Source: Enterococcus sp. DIV0660C
GTDB taxonomy: Bacteria; Bacillota; Bacilli; Lactobacillales; Enterococcaceae
Assembly (NCBI RefSeq): GCF_017316125.1
Contig: NZ_JAFLWA010000034.1
Location: 1 to 64,000, forward strand
Direction: 5' to 3'
DNA: 64,000 bases
The notes below the pieces were generated by a model. It was not told the origin of the DNA. It worked only from the letters and a program-made list of their open reading frames with translations, and searched no databases. Positions 55,665-64,000 of the stretch are shown here, piece after piece (the stretch's first letter is position 1; every line of letters starts with the position of its first letter). The position numbers and the translations under genes were made by a program.

Positions 55665-56359
55665 TTATTCACTTTTCTTTTCCATACCTAACCGATGTTT
55701 TTCACGATCTTTATAAATAATCACAACTAACCCAATCAGTAAAAGTACACTTGCAACAATTCCTACTGCTGTTTTGCTATAGCCATGAAACAATGCTTCA
55801 CCCCCGCAAGCATATAAGATTGATGAAGGTAATACGCCTAAAATCACTGACATCGTCACTTGTTTTAAAGATAAATTTAGTGTATATGCTGTAAAACTGA
55901 CAATGGAGGAAGGAATTACTGGTACCATGTAGCCAATCATCACACCTATTTTAGGGTGTCTCATTCGAGTAATCGCTTTTACCCAACGGTTTTCTTTGGT
56001 TGATCGATCCAAAAAAGATATATGATGCAATAAAAAAATAGCAAATAAGTTCCCTATGGCATTCCCACTAATATTGATGAAACTTCCAACAACTGGACCA
56101 TAACTAACCCCCACTAAGATACCGACAATCGATGTTGGAATCCCCGGCACCACACACATTACTGTTGTTAATAAAATCAGTAATATTGCAGTGAGTACCC
56201 CATGAGAACGTACTGTTTTTGTAATAACGCCTGACTTGCCTTAGGATTTAGCAAGATAGCAAGATCCTTTGCATACTGCAAATAGACATGATAGCCAATC
56301 AATAAAATCAATCCGATACCACATAGAATCAAAATGAGTTGAATCCTTCGCTTTTTCAT
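55665..56359 (-). pseudogene. TVP38/TMEM64 (DedA-like) membrane protein, frameshifted
   Basis: Two ORFs, 56177-56359 (one membrane helix, ending at NPKASQALLQKQ) and the downstream frame that gives VRSHGVLTAILLILLTTVMC, join into a normal 231-residue TVP38 protein if one A is added to the A5 run at 56216-56220. The C-terminal part holds the family core (GIPTSIVGILVGVSYGPVVGSFINISGNAIGN). The start at 56359 has GGAG five bases upstream. The break may be real or a sequencing error. Confidence 0.8.
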
Positions 56360-56740
56360 TGATACTCCTTTTCTCAACTATTTCTTTTATTTCTTATTTT
56401 AGCATAGGTTTCACTTTCTTTGCTTCCTCCTTCATTCAGCCTATCTCAGCTCCAATCTTTTTATTTTCTTTATGTATTCGCTTTTTAACCAAAGTAAAGT
56501 CTATTTATTCCTTCTCTATTCAAAGCTCAATCCCTAATCTTCAATAGATTATTAAAAATATTGATTAGAATACTGCTCACTTCCAAAAAGTAGGATTAAC
56601 TAGTTTACCCCAAAAAATATTTTTCAATGCTGACATTTGGAATAGCCATAATACTTATCCTATACTTTCATTATAATCACGTATTGATTCTTAATAGCAT
56701 TTATTGAAAAAAATCAGACAATTAGTAAACATAGTTAATT

Positions 56741-56965
56741 CAAACTATCCCTAGCGTTCAACTTTATCTAGATATTTTTCGCCTATTTCAACGTCCAAAT
56801 TCTTTTTCTTCTCGTGAAAAATGTAATTGGTGATACTGTTCAAATTACACTTGATGTTTTTGTAGAACAGATACAACAGACACATAAAGTATCAAAAAAG
56901 TAAAAAAGCCAATTTATAACTCTCTAGCTCTTACTGGAACATTATTCCGTGAGAGTTTTTTGTCT
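56741..56965 (+). other. Possible gene remnant followed by a terminator-like hairpin
   Basis: Between the TVP38 gene and rplL is a 700-bp gap. One frame reads VQLYLDIFRLFQRPNSFSSRE and, after a frame change at the A5 run near 56818, NVIGDTVQITLDVFVEQIQQ to a stop at about 56901. ACTCTC/GAGAGT with TTTTT follows near 56960. I do not recognise a family, and there is no start codon. The rest of the gap shows nothing I can support. Confidence 0.2.
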
Positions 56966-57013
56966 CGCGTTAGACTCATGTTTTGACATCATCAAGTAGC
57001 AAGTATAATAAAA

Positions 57014-57048
57014 AAGCATCGAAATCCTTGATGGGATTTCGATGCTCT
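57014..57048 (-). terminator. rplJL terminator
   Basis: AGCATCGAAATCC/GGATTTCGATGCT stem with a 6-base loop and a T-run on the minus strand, just after rplL. Confidence 0.92.
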
Positions 57049-57062
57049 ATAATCAGCAAAAA

Positions 57063-57431
57063 TTATTTAACTGTTACTGATGCGCCAACTTCTTCAAGTT
57101 TAGCTTTTAATTCTTCAGCTTCGTCTTTAGACACGCCTTCTTTAACTGGTGCAGGAGCGCCATCAACTACTGCTTTAGCTTCTTTCAAGCCTAAGCCAGT
57201 TGCTTCACGAACTGCTTTGATAACTTTAACTTTTTGGTCTCCAGCTGCAGTTAATTCTACAGTGAATTCAGTTTGTTCTTCAGCTGCAGCACCTGCTACA
57301 GCACCAGCTGCAGCTACAGGAGCAGCAGCAGATACGCCAAATTCTTCTTCAATAGCTTTAACTAGGTCGTTAAGTTCTAGGATAGTTGCTTCTTTTAACT
57401 CAGCAACGATGTTTTCAATGTTCAATGCCAT
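57063..57431 (-). CDS. rplL: Ribosomal protein L7/L12
   Basis: A 122-residue stalk protein recruiting translation GTPases. The N-terminal dimer domain ([32 protein letters not shown]), Ala-rich hinge (about 35-52) and C-terminal domain ([22 protein letters not shown]) are all present. The start at 57431 follows GGAGG by 8 bases. It follows rplJ. Confidence 0.98.
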   Translation of the reverse strand: MALNIENIVAELKEATILELNDLVKAIEEEFGVSAAAPVAAAGAVAGAAAEEQTEFTVELTAAGDQKVKVIKAVREATGLGLKEAKAVVDGAPAPVKEGVSKDEAEELKAKLEEVGASVTVK

Positions 57432-57481
57432 GATAATTTCCTCCATTAAATGTTGTTTGTTTTATTTATGCTATGCGGCTA

Positions 57482-57985
57482 TTAAGCTGCATCTCCATCT
57501 TCTTTGTCTGCGACTGCTTTGACAGCGTAAGCCACGTTGCGGACTGGCGCTTGTAGTACAGATAGCAACATAGAAAGAAGTCCTTCGCGGTTTGGCAATT
57601 TTGCCAAGGCTGTAATTTCTTCCAATGAAGATACTTTACCTTCGATGATACCGCCTTTGATTTCTAATGCTTTTGCGTCTTTAGCAAATTCATCCATGAT
57701 TTTTGCTGGTGCAACTACATCTTCGTTACTAAATGCAACGGCTGTAGGGCCAGTAAATACTTCGTCCAAGCCTTCTAATCCAGCTTGTTTTGCAGCACGT
57801 GAAAGGATAGAGTTTTTGATAACTTTCATTTCTACGTTTGCATCACGAAGTTGTTTACGCAAGCGAGTTACTTCATCAACAGTTAGTCCACGGTAGTCAA
57901 CGACTACTACAGATGCTGCTGCTGTAAATTTTTCACTTACTTTATCAACGATCTCTGCTTTTTTTGCGATTGCTGCTTCACTCAT
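57482..57985 (-). CDS. rplJ: Ribosomal protein L10
   Basis: A 167-residue stalk base protein binding L7/L12 dimers through its C-terminal helix. The N-terminal block is [24 protein letters not shown]. The start at 57985 follows AGGAGG by 11 bases; GTG four codons earlier overlaps the RBS. It is preceded by an L10 leader and a tandem duplication. Confidence 0.97.
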   Translation of the reverse strand: MSEAAIAKKAEIVDKVSEKFTAAASVVVVDYRGLTVDEVTRLRKQLRDANVEMKVIKNSILSRAAKQAGLEGLDEVFTGPTAVAFSNEDVVAPAKIMDEFAKDAKALEIKGGIIEGKVSSLEEITALAKLPNREGLLSMLLSVLQAPVRNVAYAVKAVADKEDGDAA

Positions 57986-58037
57986 TTTGAGTTTCACCTC
58001 CTGAATTTTGATGGAAGAGTCTTTAGTTACCTCATTA

Positions 58038-58200
58038 CGCTGTTCAAAAGGAATCCTTTTTACTTTGCTTAATCAGTATTGTTTATCCTCTAATCACTTT
58101 GCTCTTAGTGATTCAATCTCGCATTGCTCGAAAGGAAACTCCTTTCACTTTGCTCAACGAGTAATGTTCATCAGCTAACCTCTCCGCTCTTAGTGATTCA
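58038..58200 (-). repeat. Imperfect tandem duplication in the rplJ 5' region
   Basis: Units 58038-58115 (78 bp) and 58120-58200 (81 bp) share CGC-N-TTG/TTC, AAAGGA...CCTTT, ACTTTGCT, GTTTATC/GTTCATC and end CTCTTAGTGATTCA. Each contains an AAGGA/TCCTT hairpin. Confidence 0.75.
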
Positions 58201-58203
58201 CAA

Positions 58204-58315
58204 TAAAAAAACCCTATGCCACCGTAGACATAGAGGGACTATTGAAATTATTCAATAAACGTCCTCGGTAGGAAATTAAGGCAAAGCCACCTACTGTCTT
58301 CGGTACAAGTTAATT
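58204..58315 (-). ncRNA. L10 leader with attenuator hairpin
   Basis: On the minus strand, CCGAAGACAGTAGGTGGC... and CCTACCGAGGAC (58303-58261) form the conserved L10-binding core. It is followed by CCCTCTATG/CATAGGG and a T7 run (58240-58204), an intrinsic terminator. This suits feedback control of rplJL by L10-L12. Confidence 0.88.
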
Positions 58316-58403
58316 ATTAACCTCAACTAGCTTAGCACGCTAAACTAGTTGAGTCAAGAATTATTTTTCAGTTGGATCAATCAACTTTCTAATTTAATTC
58401 AAA

Positions 58404-59093
58404 TTAGAAAGAAGCTTGGTCAACGTGGATACCAGGTCCGAATGTTGTTGTTACAGTAACATTCTTCATGTATTGACCTTTAGCTGCTGATGGTTTAGCT
58501 TTCACTAATACATCATGGATTGTTTGGAAGTTTTCGATAAGTTTTGCGTCATCGAATGAAACTTTACCGATTGGAACATGTACGTTACCAGCTTTGTCAA
58601 CGCGGTAAGTTACTTTACCAGCTTTTACTTCGTTAACAGCTTTTGTTACGTCCATTGTAACTGTTCCAGTTTTAGGGTTAGGCATTAAGCCTTTAGGTCC
58701 TAATACACGACCTAATTTACCAACAGTTGCCATCATGTCAGGTGTTGCAACAACTACGTCAAAGTCAAACCATCCACCTTGGATTTTTTGAACCATGTCG
58801 TCGTCACCAACGAAATCTGCACCAGCTGCTTCAGCTTCTTTTGCTTTTTCGCCTTTAGCAAATACTAAAACAGATTGTGTTTTACCAGTTCCGTTTGGTA
58901 ATACAACAGCACCACGAATTTGTTGGTCTGCTTTTTTAGGGTCAACATTCAAACGGTAAGCAACTTCAACAGTTGCGTCGAATTTTGCAATGTTAGTTTC
59001 TTTTGCCAAAGCTACTGCTTCTGCAACAGGATAAACTTTACTTGAATCAACTTTTTTTAATGCATCTTGCATTTTTTTGCTCTTTTTAGCCAT
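58404..59093 (-). CDS. rplA: Ribosomal protein L1
   Basis: A 229-residue L1 stalk protein. It starts [23 protein letters not shown] and has the family blocks [15 protein letters not shown] and [19 protein letters not shown]. Two-domain length is normal. It lies 108 bp after rplK, and both are transcribed from the rplK promoter. Confidence 0.98.
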   Translation of the reverse strand: MAKKSKKMQDALKKVDSSKVYPVAEAVALAKETNIAKFDATVEVAYRLNVDPKKADQQIRGAVVLPNGTGKTQSVLVFAKGEKAKEAEAAGADFVGDDDMVQKIQGGWFDFDVVVATPDMMATVGKLGRVLGPKGLMPNPKTGTVTMDVTKAVNEVKAGKVTYRVDKAGNVHVPIGKVSFDDAKLIENFQTIHDVLVKAKPSAAKGQYMKNVTVTTTFGPGIHVDQASF

Positions 59094-59201
59094 TTTGTTT
59101 CCTCCTTGATTGTGGTTATAACGGTTGTACCTCCCACGTGTTCTATATCTTTCAATACAGAGCCAACTGAGAAGCTACTTTCTTGGGGTCGTTAGAATAA
59201 A

Positions 59202-59624
59202 TTATTCTACAACGATACCCATGCTTCGTGCAGTTCCTTCAACCATGCGCATTGCTGATTCAACGTTAGCAGCGTTTAGGTCTTCCATTTTCAACTCAGC
59301 GATTTCTCTTACTTGATCGCTAGAAATTGTAGCAACTTTATTTTTGTTTGGTTCGCCTGAACCTTTTTCGATTTTAGCTGTTTTTTTCAATAAAACTGCA
59401 GCTGGTGGTGTTTTTGTAACAAAAGTAAATGAACGGTCTTCATATACTGAAATTACAACTGGGATAATCAAGCCTGCTTGATCCGCTGTACGAGCGTTGA
59501 ATTCTTTAGTGAATCCCATAATGTTGATACCCGCTTGACCTAGTGCAGGACCTACTGGTGGTGCTGGAGTTGCTTTACCTGCAGGAATTTGCAATTTAAC
59601 GATTTTTTCTACTTTCTTTGCCAC
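59202..59624 (-). CDS. rplK: Ribosomal protein L11
   Basis: A 140-residue GTPase-centre protein. The proline-rich N-terminus [28 protein letters not shown] and the C-terminal rRNA-binding block (AATVESAMR equivalent, [18 protein letters not shown]) are intact. AAGGAGG precedes the start. nusG and secE, common upstream neighbours, are not on this side; sda genes are divergent. Confidence 0.98.
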   Translation of the reverse strand: MAKKVEKIVKLQIPAGKATPAPPVGPALGQAGINIMGFTKEFNARTADQAGLIIPVVISVYEDRSFTFVTKTPPAAVLLKKTAKIEKGSGEPNKNKVATISSDQVREIAELKMEDLNAANVESAMRMVEGTARSMGIVVE

Positions 59625-59747
59625 GAGACATACCTCCTTAAGTCCGTGATGTGGTTAATTGGAGATACATATTTCTCCTCCCACGTTTTCATCTATCAAT
59701 TTTTTAAAAAGTTAGATAAAAATGCGCATTTCAATGCACACTGATAC

Positions 59748-59775
59748 ATTATAGCAAATTCAATCATATTTTCAA
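59748..59775 (-). promoter_or_regulatory. rplKA promoter
   Basis: Minus TTGAAA (59775-59770), 16 bp, TATAAT (59753-59748), with a TG two bases before the -10 (extended -10). Confidence 0.8.
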
Positions 59776-59956
59776 GAATTTTTTCGATTATTTTTAGAGT
59801 TATGAGAAAAAAGTGCTAAAAATTTTCTTATAAAAAGAAAGATTTTTCTCTTTCTCTCACCCTTTTGTGCTAAACTTACGCCAGAATAAATAAATGTACG
59901 AAAAATGAAGTTTTTTATAGAAACTTTTTTCCTTAAGAATTTGACGAGGTGAAAAA

Positions 59957-60625
59957 ATGAAAGAGTTAAAGTATAGAAGTGTTTTTGATATTATCGGACC
60001 AGTGATGATTGGTCCAAGCAGTTCTCATACTGCAGGTGCAGCTAGAATTGGAAAAGTGATTCGCAGTATTTTTGGCGAACAACCAGATTCTGTTGAGATT
60101 TACCTTTATGAGTCCTTTGCAAAAACGTATCGTGGTCACGGTACCGATATTGCTTTAGTTGGTGGTTTGTTGGGAATGGAGCCTGATGATGAGCGTTTAG
60201 CTGATTCACTAAAATTAGCGTATGAAGCTGGGATGGAAGTCTTGTTCGTACCTAAAAGTGAAAAAGCAGAGCATCCGAACTCAGTTAAAATGCTTTTAAC
60301 AAAAGGAAAACGCAAATTGTCAGTGACAGGCATCTCGATTGGGGGCGGAAATATTCAGATTTCCGAACTTAATGGCTTCAAAATTTCTTTAAGCATGGGA
60401 ACACCAACACTGATCGTTGTCCATCAAGATGTTCCTGGGATGATCGCTAAAGTGACCAATATTCTTTCCGAAACAAACACAAATATCGGAACGATGACCG
60501 TGACAAGAGAATCAAAAGGTGAAAATGCCATTATGATTATCGAAGTGGATGATCCACAAGTCGAAGAAACTGTCCGAAAACTACAACAGCTACCACATAT
60601 TGATAGCGTGAATTACTTTGATTAA
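59957..60625 (+). CDS. sdaAB: L-serine dehydratase, beta subunit
   Basis: A 222-residue subunit of the Fe-S L-serine deaminase, which makes pyruvate and ammonia. N-terminal SDH_beta domain with FDIIGPVMIGPSSSHTAGAARIGK, C-terminal ACT domain (about 145-220, HQDVPGMIAKVTNILSETNTNIG). Starts 17 bp before the alpha gene's ribosome site region; the two form an operon. Confidence 0.95.
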   Translation: MKELKYRSVFDIIGPVMIGPSSSHTAGAARIGKVIRSIFGEQPDSVEIYLYESFAKTYRGHGTDIALVGGLLGMEPDDERLADSLKLAYEAGMEVLFVPKSEKAEHPNSVKMLLTKGKRKLSVTGISIGGGNIQISELNGFKISLSMGTPTLIVVHQDVPGMIAKVTNILSETNTNIGTMTVTRESKGENAIMIIEVDDPQVEETVRKLQQLPHIDSVNYFD

Positions 60626-60642
60626 AGGAGTCTGCAAAGCCT

Positions 60643-61515
60643 ATGTTTTTATCAATTGAAGAATTAGTCGAACAAGCAAAAGACTACTCATCTGTCGCAG
60701 AGCTAATGATTGCAACTGAGATGGAAATGAGTGGCCGTTCGCGTGAACAAATCATTCAAATCATGGAAAAAAATCTAACAGTCATGGAGCAATCGATCAC
60801 TGAAGGAAAAGCTGGAGTCACTTCTGTTACAGGAATTACTGGTGGAGATGCGAAACGTTTAGATGCTTACTTGGAACAAGGTGATTTTTTAAGTGGTGAC
60901 ACGATTTTAACAGCTGTAAGAAATGCTATTGCAGTGAATGAAGTTAACGCCAAAATGGGGCTTATCTGTGCGACGCCTACTGCTGGAAGTGCAGGTGTTG
61001 TCCCAGGTGTACTAATGGCCGTTCGTGAACGTCTTTCTTTAACACACGAGCAGCAACTAGATTTTTTATTCACAGCAGGAGCTTTTGGATTAGTCATTGC
61101 AAACAATGCTTCAATCAGCGGTGCCGAAGGTGGTTGTCAAGCAGAGGTTGGTTCTGCTAGTGCGATGGCAGCTGCAGCTTTAGTTTGTGCAAAAAATGGC
61201 ACACCGCATCAAGCTGCTCAAGCAATTGCCATCACATTAAAAAATATGATGGGGCTAATCTGTGATCCTGTCGCTGGACTAGTAGAAGTTCCCTGTGTGA
61301 AACGAAATGCTTTAGGTTCCTCACAAGCTTTTATTTCCGCAGACATGGCACTTGCAGGAATCGAGAGTGTCATTCCACCAGACGAAGTAGTTGCTGCTAT
61401 GTATCAAGTTGGACGCCAAATGCCATCGATTTTCAAGGAAACGGCTGAAGGCGGTTTGGCTACGACACCTACTGCACAACGATTAACCAATGAACTGTTA
61501 ACTAAACAAACTTAA
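60643..61515 (+). CDS. sdaAA: L-serine dehydratase, alpha subunit
   Basis: A 290-residue catalytic subunit holding the 4Fe-4S cluster. Cluster Cys residues fit CATPTAGSAGVVPG, GAEGGCQAEVGSASAM and CDPVAGLVEVPCVKRNALGS. RBS AAAGGAG precedes ATG. It is second in sdaAB-sdaAA and ends at a strong terminator. Confidence 0.95.
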   Translation: MFLSIEELVEQAKDYSSVAELMIATEMEMSGRSREQIIQIMEKNLTVMEQSITEGKAGVTSVTGITGGDAKRLDAYLEQGDFLSGDTILTAVRNAIAVNEVNAKMGLICATPTAGSAGVVPGVLMAVRERLSLTHEQQLDFLFTAGAFGLVIANNASISGAEGGCQAEVGSASAMAAAALVCAKNGTPHQAAQAIAITLKNMMGLICDPVAGLVEVPCVKRNALGSSQAFISADMALAGIESVIPPDEVVAAMYQVGRQMPSIFKETAEGGLATTPTAQRLTNELLTKQT

Positions 61516-61547
61516 AAAGGTCGGGGCAGATAATTCTGCCTCAGCCA

Positions 61548-61597
61548 AACTGAAGACAACAACCATGAAAGGATGGTTGTTGTCTTCAGTTTTTTTC
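61548..61597 (+). terminator. sda operon terminator
   Basis: AACTGAAGACAACAACCAT and its perfect complement with a 6-base loop and a T7 run. Confidence 0.95.
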
Positions 61598-61730
61598 TTT
61601 GTTTATATGTGAGAATCGAAAACTTCATGCATTCCAATTTCATACCTCAACGGGCTACTACGTTGAAATACGTTGTTACACAACGATTTTTAGTTCAATA
61701 ATGATTACTTCTATGTATTATCTGCTCTAT

Positions 61731-62196
61731 TTATTTATAACCCACAAAATAAAGAAACACTATAAGCATCGTTAAAATATCAAGCACAACGATCACAATC
61801 ATCAGTGCAATCGCTCGTTTAAATTGTTTGGAGTAATTTTATTCTTCCACGTAAAAATCATGGAAAGGGCGATGGGTGTGGAGTAAGGAATAAACACCGC
61901 AATTACTAAAAGAATAATCAAAGCAAAATTCCATAATTTCAAATCTTGTATCTCAAATAGCCTATTTTTTCTAACTCGTTTGTTCATCCTTTCTGAATCC
62001 ACCACTTCATTTTCAGAGTAAAAATAATCAATTGGCAAATTAAACAATTGAGCTAATAAAATAATATTATCCGTAGTAGGAATCGCTCGTTGGTTTTCCC
62101 AATTAGAAATTGTTTGTCTAGAAACTAAGATTTTTTCTGCTAATTCTTCTTGTGTTAGTTTTTTTTCAATCTTTATGCTTTTATTTTTTGGTGCAT
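61731..62196 (-). pseudogene. XRE-type regulator with membrane tail, two frameshifts
   Basis: Read with two corrections, this is a 155-residue protein: XRE helix-turn-helix (KKLTQEELAEKILVSRQTIS, then NWENQRAIPTTDNI), a linker, and hydrophobic spans (LWNFALIILLVIAVFIPYS and MIVIVVLDILTMLIVFLYF). The ATG at 62196 loses frame at the A6 run 62184-62189, and the tail loses frame at the A3 run 61827-61829; each is mended by adding one A. As read, only an internal piece of 81 codons is open. Such HTH-membrane proteins often control neighbouring peptide genes. Confidence 0.75.
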
Positions 62197-62321
62197 ACGA
62201 TCAAACAACCCCCTTTCTTATCAAATTTTACGAATGTAAAGTCTTATGTAAAACACCTTTGCTAGTTAGTTACATCATTGCGTAGTAAGTTATTTTTGTA
62301 AAGAAAAAATTTTAGAAAGAA

Positions 62322-62729
62322 GTGTTGAGAAGGTTAGCAAAAAATTTAAAAGTTGTTACAGGTTTATTATCAGTTATTACAATTTCCGGAGCTCTTGTCC
62401 CAACAGCTACTGTCTTAGCTGAAGAAAATAATCAGATTAACCTGACTAATGAACAAACAAGCACACAAGAAATATATGTCTTCAATGAAAATAATCAAAA
62501 CTATAACCAAGCTGTGAAGTATTTAAAAGAACATGCTACTAGTTTATCCGTTACATACTTTAAAGAATATTTTTACGGAAAAACTGTCACTTCTGAAAAT
62601 CACGATGCATTGTTGGATGGTTATCTTGAGTTTTTAAGTACCAAACCTCATTCTAGAGTTGGTATTGAAGTCATTTTAAGAATTATCGCCTATTCTATTG
62701 CAATTATTCAAGGAATGTATAATCGTTAA
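62322..62729 (+). CDS. Small secreted protein, bacteriocin-precursor-like in form
   Basis: A 135-residue protein with GTG start (TTG as next codon) and a weak AGAAAGAA ribosome site. Residues 1-34 form a clear signal peptide: RRLAKNLK, a hydrophobic core, then LVPTATVLA with cleavage before EENN. The mature part is acidic and Asn/Gln-rich at first, has Tyr/Phe-rich helix VTYFKEYFYGKTV, and ends in a hydrophobic, cationic helix (VGIEVILRIIAYSIAIIQ). It has no Cys. I know no family; the layout recalls secreted bacteriocin precursors. It is divergent from the XRE gene. Confidence 0.65.
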   Translation: MLRRLAKNLKVVTGLLSVITISGALVPTATVLAEENNQINLTNEQTSTQEIYVFNENNQNYNQAVKYLKEHATSLSVTYFKEYFYGKTVTSENHDALLDGYLEFLSTKPHSRVGIEVILRIIAYSIAIIQGMYNR

Positions 62730-62752
62730 TTTATTTTATGAAAGGACTAAAA

Positions 62753-62941
62753 ATGAACATCTTCAGGGATATTTTCAAATTTTTTATTGATCACTATGAT
62801 TTTATCGCAATCTTATTACTCTCAGGAGCTGTAATATCTTTATCTGTCAAATTAGCTAGACAGCAAGATGAAATTGACCAAATTAAGCAGCAACTTCACA
62901 CTTACGAAGTACAAGATCTTTTATCAAGAAAAAAGAAGTAG
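62753..62941 (+). CDS. Small single-pass membrane protein with coiled-coil tail
   Basis: A 62-residue protein: amphipathic start (MNIFRDIFKFFIDHYD), one membrane helix (FIAILLLSGAVISLSVKLA) and a coiled-coil-like tail (RQQDEIDQIKQQLHTYEVQ) ending RKKK. The start at 62753 follows AAAGGA by 6 bases; an ATG five codons earlier overlaps that site. It begins 23 bp after the secreted protein gene, so the two are one unit. An immunity or accessory role is inference. Confidence 0.65.
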   Translation: MNIFRDIFKFFIDHYDFIAILLLSGAVISLSVKLARQQDEIDQIKQQLHTYEVQDLLSRKKK

Positions 62942-62987
62942 CCGAGCTTACTAGGTTGATAGTTCTTACAAAATATTTGATGATAAA

Positions 62988-63033
62988 GTGGCTGTGACAA
63001 AGGTGTTTCGCTTCAAGCAATAAGTACACTTTA
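62988..63033 (+). repeat. Partial copy D of the dispersed repeat
   Basis: TTTCGCTTCAAGCAATAAG and the following TACACTTT match the end of the second unit of copy B (TTCAAGCAATAAGGATACTTT); the preceding GTGGCTGTG is a looser match. Confidence 0.5.
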
Positions 63034-63034
63034 T

Positions 63035-63075
63035 AAAAAAGAGCAGTGACAATATGTTTGTCACTGCTCTTTTTT
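63035..63075. terminator. Bidirectional terminator
   Basis: AAAAAAGAGCAGTGAC/GTCACTGCTCTTTTTT perfect stem with a 9-base loop, between the small membrane protein gene and convergent lactate oxidase gene. Confidence 0.93.
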
Positions 63076-63125
63076 TATTGATAGATTTAAATATAGCTAG
63101 AAAGTTTTTGGTTACACTTTCTCAC

Positions 63126-64000
63126 CTAATCCAACAATGTCGTATTTTTTACTTCTTCAATTGTTTTTGTACCAGCTAATTGCATAGTAATGGATAGTTC
63201 TTTATTGAAATGTTCAAAGACGGAAGTTACACCTTCTGCTCCACCTAAGTTCAATCCGTAAATCACTGGACGACCAATTGCTACTAGATCCGCACCACTT
63301 GCCAATGCTTTGAAAACATGTTCACCACGACGTACACCTGAATCAAAAACAATTGGTACGCGTTTATTAACTGTTGCAGCAATCATTGGTAATACTTCAA
63401 ATGAGGCAGGACCACCGTCTAATTGGCGTCCACCATGGTTTGAGACCCAAATGCCATCTGCTCCAGCAGCAATTGCAACTTCAGCGTCTTCTGGTGATTG
63501 AATGCCTTTTACAAAAACAGGAAGATGTGTAAATTCTTTGATTTTTTTGATGTCCTCTGGAACTAACCCTTGTTTAGCCGCTGCATAAATTTCAGCGATT
63601 CCTTTTCCTTCACCATTTCCACTAGCACTTTGTTCACTATAAGCAGCTAAGTTAGGCATTGGTAAAGGGAATTGGAATTGATTGATGACATCTTCTTCAC
63701 GATAGCCACCTAATGTCGAATCCGCTGTAAGAATAATTGCTTTTGCTCCGGCTTCCATCGCTTGTGTCAAAATAAATTCATTGAAGCCATCATCTTTACT
63801 CATATATAGTTGGAAAAATTGTGGTGCATCTGGTGCTGCTGCAGCGGCATCTTTAATTGTTGTATTCGCATACGTGCTGATTGAGAAAATTGAACCAGCA
63901 GCTGCGACACCTTTTGCAGTATCTGCCTCCCCTTTTTCATGAGCTAATCCTTGTGCAGCTGATGGTGCTTGAATAATTGGTGTATCTAGATCAATGCCGA
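63126..64000 (-). CDS. lctO: L-lactate oxidase-like FMN enzyme (cut by window end)
   Basis: The C-terminal 291 codons of a gene whose start lies past the right edge. FMN-dependent alpha-hydroxyacid oxidase: APSAAQGLAHEKGEADTAKG, the substrate/FMN block FFQLYMSKDD, KGIQSPEDAEVA and the catalytic SNHGGRQLDGGPASFEVLP with base His and substrate Arg. Sequence is closest to LctO of lactic acid bacteria, which turns lactate and O2 into pyruvate and H2O2. Confidence 0.9.
   Translation of the reverse strand, partial: GIDLDTPIIQAPSAAQGLAHEKGEADTAKGVAAAGSIFSISTYANTTIKDAAAAAPDAPQFFQLYMSKDDGFNEFILTQAMEAGAKAIILTADSTLGGYREEDVINQFQFPLPMPNLAAYSEQSASGNGEGKGIAEIYAAAKQGLVPEDIKKIKEFTHLPVFVKGIQSPEDAEVAIAAGADGIWVSNHGGRQLDGGPASFEVLPMIAATVNKRVPIVFDSGVRRGEHVFKALASGADLVAIGRPVIYGLNLGGAEGVTSVFEHFNKELSITMQLAGTKTIEEVKNTTLLD

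Noticed and set aside
56359-56547. 62-codon plus-strand ORF in the gap before rplL
   Set aside because: It lacks an RBS and is low-complexity Ser/Phe/Ile sequence typical of AT-rich noncoding DNA.
58322-58353. Inverted repeat CTCAACTAGCTTAGC/GCTAAACTAGTTGAG as rplA terminator
   Set aside because: No T-run follows on the minus strand; it overlaps a possible rplJ promoter (TTGACT) and may be coincidental or regulatory.
61802-62047. 81-codon ORF taken as a complete gene
   Set aside because: Its first Met is internal to an XRE regulator; upstream sequence clearly encodes the helix-turn-helix, so it is part of a frameshifted gene.

Overview
The window looks like chromosome from a low-GC Gram-positive of the order Lactobacillales, most likely an Enterococcus near the E. 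faecium/hirae/durans group. This rests on a complete walRKHIJ operon, a CIRCE-controlled groESL, dual-domain FeoA with FeoB, nrdHEF, a BusR/OpuA osmolyte system, many PTS genes and strong AAGGAGG ribosome sites. The species call is inference. I saw no rRNA operon, IS element, prophage or CRISPR array.

Layout. 1-8.4 kb: an LTA-synthase-like gene cut by the window edge, serA, two Cof-type HAD phosphatases, the pncB-nadE NAD salvage operon, a small gene behind a LexA-type box, and a MerR/TipAS-type regulator. 8.4-12.8 kb: a LacI regulator with a small partner ORF, groES-groEL and a CPBP protease. 12.8-18.2 kb: a cellobiose-type PTS with a GH1 phospho-glucosidase and an RpiR regulator, and an NAD(P)-binding protein. 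17.4-25.6 kb: walRKHIJ, aquaporin, DegV and DUF1836. 26-28.7 kb: an RpiR gene divergent from a stand-alone RarA/MgsA C-terminal-domain protein and a PTS IIC. 28.7-30.3 kb: structured intergenic DNA, tRNA-Lys(CUU) and a VOC protein. 30.3-37 kb: busR-opuA and feoAB. 37-41 kb: nrdH-nrdE-nrdF. 41-42 kb: an MgtC-like membrane protein. 41.9-51.4 kb: a glycan-use island (mannose-type PTS, GntR, GH88, GH35, DUF2264, F5/8C-like protein). 51.7-56.4 kb: nagB, an ABC-F ATPase, an MFS pump and a frameshifted TVP38 gene. 57-59.6 kb: rplKA and rplJL with an L10 leader. 59.9-64 kb: L-serine dehydratase, a small locus with a broken XRE regulator, a secreted peptide and a small membrane protein, and the end of a lactate-oxidase-like gene.

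Regulation is unusually readable. I can point to CIRCE, a LexA-type box, a MerR 19-bp-spacer promoter, a cre site, a bipartite BusR-like operator, a Fur box, NrdR and DnaA boxes, paired NagR-like sites and an L10 leader. A TTAAYATRTTAW motif recurs at all four promoters of the glycan island and probably defines one GntR regulon.

Unexplained structure includes a 115-bp hairpin-forming dispersed repeat with compensatory changes, found once complete at two sites and in partial or divergent form at others. There is also an internal Shine-Dalgarno plus ATG in the MerR gene that would release its TipAS-like domain, and terminator-like hairpins between nrdH and nrdE and in front of the ABC-F gene. 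Several small or accessory genes read through only if one A is restored to an A-run, so either decay or homopolymer sequence error should be considered.
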